DNA of 64,000 nucleotides from Kuschelorhynchus macadamiae (GCA_030620095.1 JAUTXW010001355.1:434001-498000), one strand, 5' to 3'; shown: positions 47,900 through 61,179, numbered from the stretch's first letter. The notes: generated from the letters alone by a model not told the origin. A program made the numbers and translations.

Positions 47900-50800
47900 C
47901 GATCCGTAAGGACAACCTGCCGTAAGTGCCTTAAAAGATCCAGCCTGCTGAAATATTACTGTATATATGGGCGAAAGAAGGCCAAAGAGCACTTCACTAG
48001 ATAACAAGGCCAAATTTGATAAATTAAGAACTGAATGATGAAGACCACCATAATATGGACCAGAACGAGTTTTTATTTTTTAGCTTTTTTTAGGTGCAAG
48101 ATACAAAAAAGAAATTATATAATATGGAAATGGAAATGTAGAAGTTACTGGAATTTGTAGAGTTTTAAAGTATGTAAATATATGATAAGGAACTAAAAGT
48201 CGCAAAATCGAGTGTGGGCATAAGGTACTAGAATAATTAATAATTAATTCTCAATGGTCATCTGGAACATAAGGGCGTGTTTAAATCTTTTTATTAAGTA
48301 GTGTTAAATTTTAGATTAGGGTGTAATATTGCATAAAAATACGAATATTAACGTATATATATTTAATAGGAGGTATATTTTATTTTAAAAATAATGAGTA
48401 TTACCAAACCTAAGAAGTTTAATTTACGAACTAGAAGCAAGTGCTAATTAATAATTATAATGTTTATCTTAATCTTGCTATCTGACAAGTAATAATATTA
48501 AAATATTTTATATAAATAAATAAATAAAACAGACATATTGGACATTAGATGCTGATTATCCTATATGATTTTTTAAAGTTCGTAGAGTTATGCGAAAACG
48601 GCTAGTGCTGTAGATGGATAACGCTGGTGTAATTATCATTGATTACGCTATTTTATTAAACATCTTTTGTCTAAGAAAATGATATTTTACATATCAATCA
48701 GATGAATTGCGAATATAAGCAAACAAAGTAATATTTAAAATGTGAATAACTAAGCAAAGTCAGGCTAACCTACTTATTTTGTTTTTGTTACCTACTAAAA
48801 CAATTATTGCATTCCAAAACAATGCGTTGTCACGTCTTACTAAACTAAGTAGTTATTATTTAATTTATTGCTCAATGTAAATGAAAAAAGTTTTTGGCCA
48901 CTTCAAAATAAGTAAATTTCTAAATAAGTAACTACCTAAAATTTTCTTTAGCTTTGCAGTTGTCATATTATTGCTTCATTTTGATTAGACTTATATTGGT
49001 TCAAAATCAATAAAAATATGAAATCTAAGAATGACTAAAAATACATGGTTTAATGTATAATAAATGGTTGATTGAACAGGAGTCTCGCTTAAACTTTCGA
49101 TACGATTACTTAACCATGACTTACTAAAACGAAATATTTTTGGTTGTCACATAGACTGACAAATGGGCTTTTAATTCATAACTAACCCAAACTAAGAATG
49201 GTCAGTTTTCATAGGTTAAATATGTATTACACTTGTTTGTAACTACGATAATTGAAATTTAATTCAAAACGTCATTGGTAAAATAAGCCTTTTCACTTCA
49301 TAAATCAAATATCGACGACCCCGTCTTATTTTTGTAATTTCGTCAGCTTAATAACTAATTCTTGGTTGATTTTTCGTTCTCTATATATTTTAAGGAAGAA
49401 ATTGTGCTAAATAAAGACTAGCGAGTTGATTATTTTTACTAATTTATAATGGTTAAAATATAAAATGTTTTAAGACTAATATTGCATAGTAATAAAAGCT
49501 AAATTAGATGCTTGAACTTCCAAGAAAGTTAATATAAATTTTTCATTATGTATTAAAACTTGAGCTCATTAGGTTCATAGCCTACAAATACACTTGTTGC
49601 AACAAACACAGTCCTAGATTTTCTGCTGATATGGTGATTTTGATGGTGGATTTTGTCAACTAATTGCATTCCAGCAATTAAACAAGGTTATTTAATGTGT
49701 TAATCTATTCTTATATTGGATGTTAAATAAATATAATTTATAATAATTATTGATTATAAAAGTACACTAACGCTTAACATGACGTAAATGTTCTGGTAAA
49801 ATGTACAGAATAAATAAGATTTACTTTTATATATCTGAAATTATTGGTAATTAATATCAGAAGATACATTAAATAATATGCAGCATATGCATTGGGTCAT
49901 ATTTATGAAATTCATGATTATTGAGCTGCAAGCAATATAATTCACACATCATTCAGTTGCTCCTTCGGCAACATATCCATACTAGAGAACTTGCTAATCT
50001 GACCGTATGCTAGTAAACCCCTTGGCGTATCTGCTATCCTGATTTTGAAGTATATAAAATAATAATAATAAATAATAATGTTAATAAATAATTTAATATT
50101 AATAAATAATAAGTATATTAATAATAAATAGGTATTATAAATATAGTAATTAATTACATACACATCGTCAAAGAAAAGCCCCCTTGGTTACGTCATTGTA
50201 TGTGTTATTTAATCAAAATCGAGCAACGTCTACCAAAGTATTTAGATGTCTCAACGTTGCCATGTTGCCTCGCTGAATATCCCCAGGCACAGCTGAATAA
50301 TTCCACAAATTCGCCATATTTATGAAAAAAAAAATCCCCCAGATTTTCTTTCTTTTAATTTCAAGTGGATTTTTTCTAAACGATATTTTCGTATTAAATT
50401 GAAATATTTTTTAAAGAAAATTTTTAGAAGCCCCAAAAAAAAAATACTTGACAACCCCGAGATAACTAAATAGGGTTACAAAAATAAATAAGAGCAGATT
50501 ATGCAGCTTATGCTGGCTAAACGTTAGGTGGCTAGCACAAAATTCAGATACAAAACATATTCAATTATATTTCTAATACATTCAATAATTATTAGAGCAT
50601 TAAAAATTTGAAGTCGAATTTTACCATAATTCTGTGACATAAATAAGTAAATTCATTAATAAACCAAAAGGGAAAATTATTAACGCTTACGCAACGAAAA
50701 GCTTATTTTATTAAAATTCTAAGAACTTAGACAGTAGCTCAGCGTATATGTGTAAAGTTACTTCTACTTAAGAAAGTTGTGAAATTAAGCCGTATTTACC

Positions 50801-51374
50801 TAAATATTAACAAAAAAAAAATTAGCGCTGATAAAACAAAACTTGATCATTATTGTTAGATTTTTTTTCGAGGAAATATTGCTTGGCCTTAATGAATGGC
50901 TGATGAGCAAAAGTTTGTTGTTAGGAATGGCAAAATAGATGAGAATGGTTAAAGAATGTATGAGTATATAAAATGGAATGTGCAACAGTTAATATCATAC
51001 TTAAATTGTTAGAAATTATACAGGATTGGTCTGATCACCCGAAAATGTATAAAATTTCTAAACGCGTATAGATATTAGCTGGTCTGCATAGAAAGTAAAA
51101 AGAAAAGAAATAGGAGCACTTTCCCACTCATTAATGGTAAGCTGGGCGTTAGCGCCATTACCTAAGCTAGGTATGTAGGCTGATGAAAGGGAGTGCATGT
51201 GCCTAAAAATAATACGAGAAATGATGAAAGTAGTGCTTATTGCACAATAGGGTACCCGCAGTCTAATAACGGTTTTCTTATATACATATCAAAAATCTAG
51301 TTTTAAATCGTACGAAGCATTGAATTCAAGACGTCAAAAGTATTAATAGATACTGTTAAAGTGGACTGTAAAAA

Positions 51375-51406
<32 letters not shown>

Positions 51407-51607
51407 GTAAGCCAGAAATCCCGATCAGCGTCTGACTTAGGTACGTCGCCGAGGGAACTGGAAAAAACTATAATGTAAATATATTAATGAAATGCATGCA
51501 AAAATACGAAAATATAATATATAAAGTGAATAAGGGACAAAGTAAGTAAAGTATAAGATAAGTAGTAGAGATTTAAAAATCTTTGAAGAAAGGAATTACA
51601 AATGCGC

Positions 51608-51639
<32 letters not shown>

Positions 51640-52467
51640 TTAATAATAATAATAAAAAAAAAAAAAAAGTTAGTTATAATCAGTAAAAGTAACGACAATA
51701 TTTGTTTTTTTTGATTAAGCTACCTATGACACAATAAAAATGAGCATCTAATGATCTCAATCTAGTAATAATTTGTTTTTGTAATTACAAGCTAATATTA
51801 CATAATAATTTGAGCCTGAACAAAATATACATAATAACTGCATCTATTCGGATATGACTTTAAAAATTATATACACTGTATTCCTTGTCAATAATACAAA
51901 AATATTCGAATTGTCGAATTTAATCACTTAATGTGTAACTTATAATAGGTACATAATGAATTTTGAATAATAAAACTTACATTTTATATTACCTTTTTGC
52001 GCACACCCGACTATATGCATATATATAAACTTTGTAATTATTGTTTGGCTTATTGTAGGTGTTTGGGTATAATTATTGACTATACTTAACTTGGAATTTT
52101 ATTATATACTATATTGCGTATTGGTTTTATTTTATTATTCATAGATTATTATATTATATATTATTATATTGCTTATTTATATTTATTTTATTATATTTTA
52201 TTGGTTGACAAAACTATACAAGAAACACTCATATAATATTAACAAAAAAAAAAAAAAAACAAACCATTCATTGAAGCATCAATTAACTCATTACACAGTA
52301 GTGTCCTTCACAAGTGCGCATAGTGAAAGCCATTACCTGTCACATTTTAAATAGTATGTTAAATGTATAAGTTTTGTCAAAAGCTGATTAGTTATAACGA
52401 TTTTTTTTTTGGTTACTTTTGTGTTAGGTTGTTGTAAGAATGATTCAACAAGTATAATCATTCTTTC
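47900..52467 (+). other. Non-coding LTR-element interior
   Basis: An ATG at about 47968 opens only 23 codons (MGERRPKSTSLDNKAKFDKL...) before a double stop, possibly the relic of a gag start. The remaining ~4.4 kb is AT-rich with stops in every frame. It includes a poly-A plus (TA)n run at 51370-51406 and a (TAA)n run at 51608-51655. No nested element was recognised. Confidence 0.75.
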
Positions 52468-52480
52468 AAAAGGGGGAAGG
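52468..52480 (+). promoter_or_regulatory. Polypurine tract
   Basis: AAAAGGGGGAAGG directly abuts the 3' LTR; it would prime plus-strand DNA synthesis. Confidence 0.9.
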
Positions 52481-52771
52481 TGTAGTGTAGTGACACCCTG
52501 TATTAGTTGTTGGCATTAAAGTTACTTCATATTCATAATAAAAGCAGAATGAGCACGCTGACGCTGCATCGCGCTCTTGGTAACGGTGTCCTACATCACG
52601 CATTCACCCATATGGAGATATACGCTAGCTTTTAACCAAAGTGGTAGTAAGGGCAAGGGTGGACCTTGTCGGTCCAGCCCTTGGACTGTACATTATTCAT
52701 ATCAGTGTTCTTAATAGAATTATTGTTAATAACAACGAGTCTCATTCCGTCTACCAACAGGAAACGTTACA
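52481..52771 (+). repeat. 3' LTR
   Basis: 291 bp, matching the 5' LTR except for two substitutions. Confidence 0.93.
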
Positions 52772-52775
52772 CACT

Positions 52776-53089
52776 AGAGAATTCGTAAAATTGTTCAAAT
52801 GCCAGGGAGTAAGCGAGCTTCGTAAAAATCCAAACTTAAAAAAAAATAAATACACTGAATGTGTACCGAATACCGATATTGAAAAATTCCCATTGCTGGC
52901 CTCGACCTTCGTTCTTTTAGCTAATGGATAGATAAATCGATATAGATAAACACCGCACCGGCCAAATTGATAAAGTTGCATTTGCATCTTTATCTAGAGG
53001 TAGTTTAATTAAATTAACGTAGCCTTTGAAAACGCCCACTTAAAGAGACGAGAAAAAAATTCACTAGTTACGTGGTGCTCTATACCGGA
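52776..53089. other. No gene recognised
   Basis: Continuation of the LTR-element target region; no motifs. Confidence 0.5.
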
Positions 53090-54040
53090 TGTCTCAGTAC
53101 CCCTGGAATAATTCAGTCAAATGGAAATGTGGTGTTCTCAGGATAGAAAACACATATAAAGACAAATTTAAAGCTTATCAAATTCATGTTCATCAAGAAC
53201 TAATCCCGGAGATCATGACAGACGACTTGAATTTATTTGTGAGCAGTGGCGCAAGATGATTGAATTCTAAATAAAATTTTGTGGTCGGATAAAAGCCATT
53301 TTCACAATAACGGCATGGTAAATTGAAATAATTATTGTCCTTTTTCAAGATATGGGTGTAAACGTCTGGTGTGACATTACAGCCAGTCACATTGTTGGTT
53401 CAAAATTGTTTGAGGGACTTCAGAAAGTTTCTTGTTCAAGAATTGCTTGCATACTTCGAAAATATTTCTTTAGATGTGCATCGTGATTTATGTTTTTAGC
53501 AGGATGGGCTACCTGCTCATAATGGCCAAGTGATACCGAAATGTCTTCATGAAATCTTTTATAAGAAGTAGATAGGAACAAGTGGACAATTAGGTGGCGA
53601 CCTATCAATTTCCAGATCTTACCGAACTAGATTATGTTTTTTGGTATATCTGAAGTCTATGCTACACCTCTAACTGATATAGAGGATTTAGAAAGAAGAA
53701 TGCAAATGAATACAGTGCACTTAACGCTGCAGAATTAAGAACAATTACTTTTCGTGAACTAATTTACTTAGCGTAGTATTGCGTGGAAGTTAAAATATTT
53801 TTGGAGTCGCCATATTAGTCATGGTCAAGGCCAACTATATTTAAAATGTAAATTTCATGTAAATTATCAATATGGAAATCATATACTGTAAAGATGTTAA
53901 AAATTCCGGTAAAACCGGGAGTGATATCAACTGAATACTTGACCAACTATTAACGTCTTTATATCTTTATCCTACCCTGTAAAACTCAAATTTGTATGTT
54001 TTTACTTGACTGAATTATTCTACTCGAACAGGGGTAGACA
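53090..54040 (+). mobile_element. Mariner-6, decayed TIR element
   Basis: Left end tgtctcagtacccctgg...ataattcagtcaa (from 53090) and the complement of tgtctacccctg...ataattcagtcaa on the right (to 54040) form inverted repeats of about 35-40 bp. The element is about 950 bp, with the N-terminal half of the transposase deleted. Confidence 0.75.
53150..53840 (+). pseudogene. Mariner-6 transposase remnant
   Basis: Pieces in shifting frames: ELIPGDHDRRLEFICEQWR, ILWSDKSHFHNNG (first Asp kept, the following Glu is Lys), the VNVWCDI block, FLQDGLPAHNGQVIPK (second Asp), then a KKxIGTSG block and LTELDYVFWYI (third Asp). The helix-turn-helix region is missing. The motif wording places it nearest to mariner-2. 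Confidence 0.8.
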
Positions 54041-54919
54041 CATTGTATTTTGATATATTTTTTTGTTTAAGAAAAGAGTGCCTTAAAACAGGATATCAAA
54101 ATGAGCCAGAAATTTGTGAATTATCGTGACTCATTTACGCGATAATTTCTCCCTAACCCAAATTAGGCTTGATTGTGTTGTCAAAATCCAAAATTCAAAT
54201 TTAATCATAAAAACTAAATATTGACGAACAAAGAGTGAAAATTAACATAAATTAATCATTTATCGTTATTAAACTAATTGACACATTTTAATAATTCCCC
54301 AATGTTGAACCCCCATTAATTATTTCACATGTTTAATGCAAAAATTTAACTGTTCCTCTGCATTTTCTATACACTGTGGCCAAACTAAATTCGGCATGAT
54401 AATAGAGCAGTTAAAATAGAATTGAATTTTTAGTTAAGTATATAATTGTTTTAATGTATTATAGGATATATTTTAACTTTTGTGCTATATTCTGAGAGTA
54501 AGGTAATGTGATATATTTTTTCTTGGTTGCAGCATTTTGTTGTTTTTTTTTGTTGAATTTTCAAGTAGTATATATTCCAAAGGTTTTCCATTTTCTCTAT
54601 GTATTTGTATCTTTTTCTAGAACGTACCACACGACAAAATAAATTTCATTTACAAAGCCTTTAATAGTTTCCGTAGTAAACAATTGACTGTTAAACTAGA
54701 ACATAATGATCAACTAAATATCTTAGAACTAACACTAATTGGGAATTTTGAAAATAATAATGTTAAATAGCACTTGGACTTCGCACTACGTTGAAATTGT
54801 TCTTTTTGAGAATTTCTTTAAGTTTTTTAATAATATTTGGAGAAAATTCAGGCGATGTCAGTTCTACCGCCAAATCAGTTAAACTTACGATAACACTTAT
54901 GTTTTTATTATTTTAGGTA
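54041..54919. other. No gene recognised
   Basis: AT-rich. 54760-54900 reads open in part on the minus strand (VELTSPEFSPNIIKKLKEIL) directly downstream of the gypsy remnant, possibly an extension of it. Confidence 0.4.
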
Positions 54920-56557
54920 GTGTGTTTAAAATTTAATTTTATCGTTGTCAGGTTTCATTCCTTCTTTGCAAAACTTATTACCTAAATATTTTACTTCAGA
55001 CATACGAAATAGAATCTGTTTTCTTTTAAATTTGACATTTAATTGCCTTGCTCGTTGTAGTACAATATTTAAAGACCTATCATGTGACTCTAAAGTTCCT
55101 CCAAAAATCAAGAGATCATCAAAATATACTAAAAAACCTGGAATATCACCAAAGGTTTCACAGTTTAGTTTTTGAAAATATTCACAATTTAGGCCAAAAG
55201 GCATCCTGTCAAACTTATAGGTTCCAAACACAGTTCCAAACGCGCATAAATTACTTGAAGGCTCATCAAGTTCTACTTGATAAAACCCTTCTCTAAAATC
55301 GTAAAATAACATTGACCTTTTAATTTTGACGTAATTTCATCCAGAGTGGGAATTATACAATATTCACGTTCTAGTGACTTATTTAAATCCCGCGGATTTA
55401 AACATAACTATAAACTTTTATCGTTTTTCTCAACCATAACCAGGTTATTAAGCTATTCGGTAGGTCCATCAAATGTCGAAATTATGACTGTTTCTACAAG
55501 ACTATCTAATTGCTTCTTTAATCTGTCTTAAATGGCAAAAGGAACCCTACGTGGTGGCTTAGCAACTAGTTAGGCACTTGGTTTAAGTTTTAAAGTATAT
55601 TTTTTTGCTAAATTTACCTAGACCATTAAATAGATAAGAGTTATTTTTTGAAAAGTTGTCCATGTCATCATAAAGCTTAACTGTATTAATCTCACTTACT
55701 ATTTTTAATTGTAAACACACAGATATACAATACATTTTTGTATGTACAATTAAAAGTAACTGGCACATTCTGTCAAAGTCCGACATCTCTTACCATAGGC
55801 AGGACACATTCTAGGTTTATGATTTGTTCCACAATTTCTAGATTCATGCCGTACATACTTTTTGTCGTAGTTTTCTTCACTTCTACTCTTATCATAATCA
55901 ATGCCATCCCATTTGTCCTTTCTAAGCGACTCTACTTTTGAAATCTCACTTCTTTTGACTTCAGTAATCTGAGCTTTTGCGATTTCATGAGCTTTACAAA
56001 CTTCTATCGCTTTACCAAGAACGAGATTATCCATATGGAGTAACCTTTCTTGTAACTCCCTAACTTCCCTTATACCTAGAACTATGCGATCGTGGATCAT
56101 CGATTTGGAGCCAACAAACTCACAGCTTTTTGAGAGTTTTTTTAAGATCTGCTAAGAACTGATCAAATTTTTCATATTCTTCTTAGTTACGGCTGTAAAA
56201 AAGAAACCTTTCATACACCACATTTCTTTTTGGAGTATAATGCTTCTCTATTTCTTGAACGACCGTATCAAATTTATTTTTTTCGTCCTCAGTAAGTTTA
56301 AGAGCATTAAATATTTCTACACCTTCATCACCAATCAGATTTAAAAGAACAACTATTTTCACCTTATCGCCGTTCTCATCTTTACCACTTGCTATTAAAT
56401 ATGTGTTAAAATTCTGCTTAAATCTTTTAAAGTTCTCAGCAACATTACCTTCGAACGACATAGGAAGAGGTAATCGTACATCCATACTGGGCAAATATTT
56501 CTTGATACTGTTTTCTCTTATCGTTGAAAACAAGAGCGTGTTAAAATTTTGTTTCAC
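54920..56557 (-). pseudogene. Gypsy-2: Ty3/gypsy gag and RT remnant
   Basis: Minus strand. Gag at 56183-56557 (MKQNFNTLLF at the start; MSFEGNVAENFKRFKQNF; EIEKHYTPKRNVVYERF), ended by a stop near 56183, then EEYEKFDQFLADLKK, and at 55750-56100 IHDRIVLGIRE and a damaged zinc knuckle (NCGTNHKPRMCPAYGKRC). The protease is missing. The next sequence is the pre-RT linker (YLFNGLGKFSKK), then LVAKPPRRVPFA and FDGPTE. RT follows at 54926-55312: FYDFREGFYQVELDEPSSNL, RMPFGLNCEYFQ and LVYFDDLLIFGGTLESHD with catalytic YFDD. RNase H and integrase are absent. Several frameshifts. Confidence 0.88.
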
Positions 56558-56571
56558 TAGACTGCTCCATG

Positions 56572-56790
56572 TAATTTGAAGACTAATACTTTTAATAAGT
56601 TTATTTTACAAGTTTACACAGATTATATATAATATGACTTGTATGTCAACTTCCTTCATGATAATGATAACACCTTATAAGTAACCCAATCATATCTAAG
56701 ATTACCTAACTAAGATAAATAGGAATATAACCTTGTTACTTACAAACACCACTTAAATACAACATTCAGACCTGTATTCAGGTAACCAAT
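56572..56790 (-). repeat. Probable partial LTR of gypsy-2
   Basis: On the minus strand a sequence ending ...CAAATTACA is directly followed by TGGAGCAGTC and then the gag start, the order expected for LTR end, primer-binding site and gag. AATAAA lies about 40 bases before the LTR end. The LTR's 5' limit is uncertain. Confidence 0.55.
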
Positions 56791-57215
56791 ATCTATAGGG
56801 TTTTTGGGGCAAAGGGTACTAGGTAAATTTTGATGCAGCCAAGAAATCGACGAATGATTCTGAAACGAACTTTCTTTTTACCACTTTATTTTTGTGTTAT
56901 TATTGCGAAAATTCTTTTGATTTCGGCTGTCTCCCAGTTACTATTAAAAGATAATCGGAATAAATTTACGCCAGGATGTGCACAAGTACTGAAGCTCCTC
57001 TGATAGTCTTGTTGGAAATAAAGCTTTTATTTGTAAAAACTGTCAAAATGTTTCTTTCAGTTACGATATTTATTTTGATTGCATTCCACTATTATAAACG
57101 GTTTTGGTTTGACTCGTTATCTTTAAAAACCTGTGTCCAGTCTGAAGGTACCTCGGCTCAAATTTTCTGATTAACTAGACCCACTCTAAGTAAAAGTGCC
57201 CTCTAATCGAAAATG
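56791..57215. other. No gene recognised
   Basis: No motif found on either strand. Confidence 0.5.
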
Positions 57216-57804
57216 TTACTTTAACTGAATGAATCTGAAAAAGGTAATATTTTTATTTTGTTCTCCGCAGGAGTCCCAAAACATTTTTAACATCAGTGTT
57301 GAGATGACTGTAAATAAAATTGTGCAACGTGGAACACCTTTTTTGGCTGAAGTCACGGGATACGTGTAAAAAACACTTTCGTCCGAAGATAATACATAAA
57401 TACTGAAAATAAAGATTGTCTTTATAATAAACGTCATTAGTAGGTATATCAGAAATCAAGAAAAATCGCTGCCTTAATTGCAGTCCCTCGATTATTTTTT
57501 TGTTCGTTTCTTTTCCTTTCATAAAGATATATCAGCTTTTAATCTGTGAAGTTTATTTTGGGGTTGTTAAACTTATTATTTTCCTTTAAATTTGATCTTT
57601 TTTGTCATCATCTTTTTCATCGCGTTTTTCTACGTCCAGACATCTAATTTTGGCTAAGAGCTCATCACATGCACTACAGGTGTAGCAATGAGGATACCCG
57701 AAAGAAATATTAAACCCTTTGTTGAATATGGTTCTATATAACTTATAGCAAATTTTAAATTCTGTGCATTTTTTAATGTTGTAATGATTTTCAGACAAAT
57801 ACAC
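57216..57804 (-). pseudogene. Unassigned transposase-like remnant with a QNKN motif
   Basis: Right part (57586-57804): FNISFGYPHCYTCSACDELL with two Cys-x2-Cys residues, then AKIRCLDVEKRDEK. Left part in two frames: ISDIPTNDVYYKDNLYFQYL, then YPVTSAKKGV and CGEQNKNITF. I recall insect repeat proteins with a 'CxxCD' segment upstream of a 'DxCxGQNKN' motif, thought to be transposases, but the superfamily is not certain. The Asp of the last motif is still readable as DSCGEQNKN. At least two frameshifts. Confidence 0.5.
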
Positions 57805-57949
57805 TTTTGTAAAATCCTTTAAACTATAATGATGAATTTTTATGTTTGCCTCGCCCCTCGTATAAAATTAGCAAATGTTTAAGCAAATATTCTGTCTTAT
57901 TATTAGGTATGCCATTTATAGTAATGCGACTTGCAAATTAATTTTTACT

Positions 57950-58535
57950 CGTAAAAGGGTTAAAATCACCCTACCTGTCAGTTCGGGGCATAGCTAAAAA
58001 GCTATTTCCCAACTGTCTCCAAGTTTTGGTCAAAAACTAAGGGTCATATAAGGATGACCTGGTAACATTTGGTAATTAATTCATGAAAAAGCTACTTATT
58101 AGAATTATTTCAAATTTTGTGCAAGAACTAAATTAAAATTAAAATGGCGACCAAATAAAAAAAATAACGTAAAAAAGCCTTATTCAATTCATTTAAAATT
58201 ACAAAAATTAGATGTGATATAGCGATGGTAACAATTTAGTACGAATTCAACATGGCAACATGACGAAACAACATGGCGGTCTAACGAAATGTTTAAAAAA
58301 TGAATGTAAGAAACAACCTCTTGAGTTTATTTTAAATCACGTCCAAAAATCAAGTGTGGCCCATAGGTAGAAACTGGTAAAATATTGGTACGAATCCAAT
58401 ACGGTGGAACAAAATGGCGCTCTATAAAAATGTTTAAACAAAAAGTATGTATCTCTTCCTAAATGACTATGAGTAGATCTAAACTGAATCACACCTCTCT
58501 ATTCCTATTAAAAGGAATTATTCAGAACGAGTTTG
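57950..58535 (+). repeat. Family R copy 8
   Basis: Starts at 'aaaatcaccctacctgtc', then four units ('gggtcatataaggatgacctg', 'aaaatggcgaccaaat', 'acatggcggtctaacg', 'aaaatggcgctctataa'). The end box is truncated at 'ttaaaaggaattattc'. Confidence 0.75.
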
Positions 58536-59922
58536 GACTTCCGACCTTCCGATGACCGGGATGCTTCCGAGAAGCGCGAATAACGTGAAGTTCGCTGTGG
58601 TTGTAAAGCACTGCCAACAAGATATTCCCAAAAAATATTAGAAAACAAATCCCAACGTGTAAAACATTGTGCATTGTGGTGCCATTTTTCGACGTCAGTT
58701 CTTATTCTAGTCCTTTTTAATGTCTATGTTTTTCCTAGGATGCCAATAAGTTTAATTGTTATAACTTGTTACTAAGTCCTTTTTCTTCTCTGTTTGAGTA
58801 TTATAGGTATTCGGGCAATCATTGATATATCAAGTGGCCGAATATCGTCAAATTATAAAACAAATAGAGTAAGTCGGTTCTTTTCCTGCATAATTCAAAT
58901 AGCAATAACTACGCTTATTTCCTAATTTTTTGTTTCTCAAAACCTAAATAACTGTTCCCGTGTTAAGTGCTTTTAAGTTTATTTTTTAAAAGTCTAACCT
59001 GAGAATAAAAATTCTGTATACATTTCTTAGCACTCACGTTAGCCAAATCAGGACTTTTAATAATACTGTACAAAAAACAGCGGCCAAAGAACAACAATAA
59101 AAAGTGGTTTCTGTGAAATGTTCTAATTTTTACATGTAACATAGCTTATGATTTCTAGTTTTACTTTTCGAAAAAAGGGGGGTATGGCTATATTTAGGGT
59201 TACGGGGACCCATAGGCCTACGTGCCAAAAATTTAATATTTATATAATCTGTTTATATTAGTTTCTAGAATTGTCTTTTTAGTTTTATTAAGTAGGTTGT
59301 CTGCTATTTTTAATAATATTACACAGGGCGATTTGTTAAGCATTTATCATATTTTAATAACTCTTAAGAAAGAAGGAGAGGTATATTCACTTATTCACTT
59401 TTCAGGTTATAAAACTCTATAAGAGAACATAACATGTAACTTATTTATAAATTGTGTTTAAAATGAACATGTCACTTTGTATGCTTAAATTTTTATCTTT
59501 GCAGTTGAGAAAAATCAGCAAATATAAAATATTTATTTAAATAAGTGTATTGATGTTACCTAATCAAAGAACTTCTATATTATACAGGGAAGGTTTTTTC
59601 TGGATAATAAAGATTTTTAAACGAAATCAAAAAGTTATAATAGTATTATCAAATAAATACTTATATCTGATATTAATTATATTCGTTTATCGTGGTACAT
59701 ATTTATAATTACACTTATATAATTAATCCGCAATTTATTTTGTTTTACAGACATCCCATTCAAGACAAAATGTTTTTTAAGCTTTTACACCCCATCTAAA
59801 ATCCAAAAAAAGAAATAAAGGGCAAAAAAATCTCACTTTTAATATTGATGTTGAAGCTCGAATTCAAGGTCCGCAATTCAACGTACGCAATAGAGGATTT
59901 TTAGTGTAGGGGAATAGCCGAA
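58536..59922. other. No gene recognised
   Basis: One G-rich patch at 59176-59215 (ggggggtatggc; ggggacccatagg). Otherwise AT-rich with no repeat partner. Confidence 0.5.
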
Positions 59923-61131
59923 AAAATATTGTGTTTAAATCATGAATGAATTATTTATTTAACAAATCCCATGTTTTACCAAATATTGACTAACTTGATA
60001 AAAGCCTAAAATGCAGATTATTTTTCATTTTAAACTTCACTATTCAAACAAAGTTAATGCAGACTTGCGAAAGGTGGACCATTATATTCCGAGTTTGGTT
60101 TAAAATATCAATTTGTAGGTCATGATCATGTTGCCTTGTGCTCTGAATACAAGATTGTACAAATAGTATGTGCCAACTCGGGCATATGATGTTCTTCTAA
60201 GCTAAAAATTCTTCCAGGTCTTTGAACCAGATTTTCATTTTCCACTATTTCTTTTAGCAGTACTCTGGTGCAAAACTTCTGGACACTGAATATTCAATTC
60301 TCCCATTAAAACTAAATCATGATATTTTATTTATTATACCTCCTCATATTTTGTAACACTCTCGTAAATAAACCTTATGATGCATACTAAAAATATTGTG
60401 TTTAAATCATGAATGAATTATTTATTTAACAAACTCCATGTTTTATCATCTATTAACTAAGTTGGTTAAAAATGTAGATTTTTTTTAGTTTAAACTTCAT
60501 CATTCAAACAAAAATCATTTTTACCTGTGAAATAATTTAAAAAATGGTAGCAATGGAAAATGTGCACACTAAACATATAAAATACTTGTAATATGCTTTC
60601 TATGCCAACTAAAAAACAACACTATCTAACTCTTAATTTAGAACCATTAGATCGGGATTATTTTAATTAGCAGTTGATACATGTTTGCCATTATTTTTTA
60701 ATCGGAAGTAAACAAGAAAGCAAACAACTTGGCTAAAAGTGTTACAAGTGCCTTATATGTGGTCGATGGTTGCAAGAGGGATGCACAACATTCGGAAATT
60801 TGTGTCAATTGAGTGGAAAACACAGCGCTAAAAAAGTAGCTGTTGGTCAATCTCTCCTTATAGACCCAGTCCGCCTCTCCTACCCTATAGAGAAGAGATA
60901 GACTTTAGCAGTGTTGTTGAATTTTTTTTGTTAATAAACATAAATTATGTTTAGTGTGGTTGCTAGTAATAGTGTGTCAAAGAAAGTTTTTGTGAACCTG
61001 CCTTTTTTTAGTAATAAAGAGTTATATTTTGATCTCCAAAATGTGATCGATCTCTTCTTCACTTACCCTATTATACCTCCTCATATTTTGAGGATAAGGA
61101 AATAAACCTCATGATGCATACTAATTACTTC
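59923..61131. repeat. Interleaved direct repeats, unclassified
   Basis: Repeat a: 59923-60055 and 60390-60515 (aaatattgtgtttaaatcat, tttattattaacaaa-like core). Repeat b: 60334-60390 and 61069-61131 (attatacctcctcatatttt, aaataaacct, atgatgcatactaa). In the left half, repeat b ends where the second copy of a begins, suggesting a tandem array of a larger unit. Confidence 0.7.
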
Positions 61132-61179
61132 GGAAAAGTTCTTCGACGATCCAACGTGTTTTGCTTAGAGGTCGATTTG

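Larger units (their letters stand above)
47587..52775 (+). mobile_element. Young LTR retroelement with a non-coding interior (LARD-like)
   Basis: Two 291-bp LTRs (47591-47881 and 52481-52771) start TGTAGTG and end TTACA. They differ at only two bases near the 3' end (gaaccatt against gaaacgtt). CACT is duplicated outside both ends (47587-47590 and 52772-52775). A primer-binding site and a polypurine tract are both present at the expected places. The 4.6-kb interior contains no open frame longer than about 75 codons and no gag, protease, RT or integrase motif. By structure it is a large non-autonomous derivative that must have used another element's proteins. Confidence 0.92.

Noticed and set aside
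49942..50163. Small open frames within the LTR element interior (also 50800-50985 and 52169-52354)
   Set aside because: Ile/Tyr/Asn/Lys-rich, overlapping AT-repeats, no motif; consistent with chance in AT-rich DNA.
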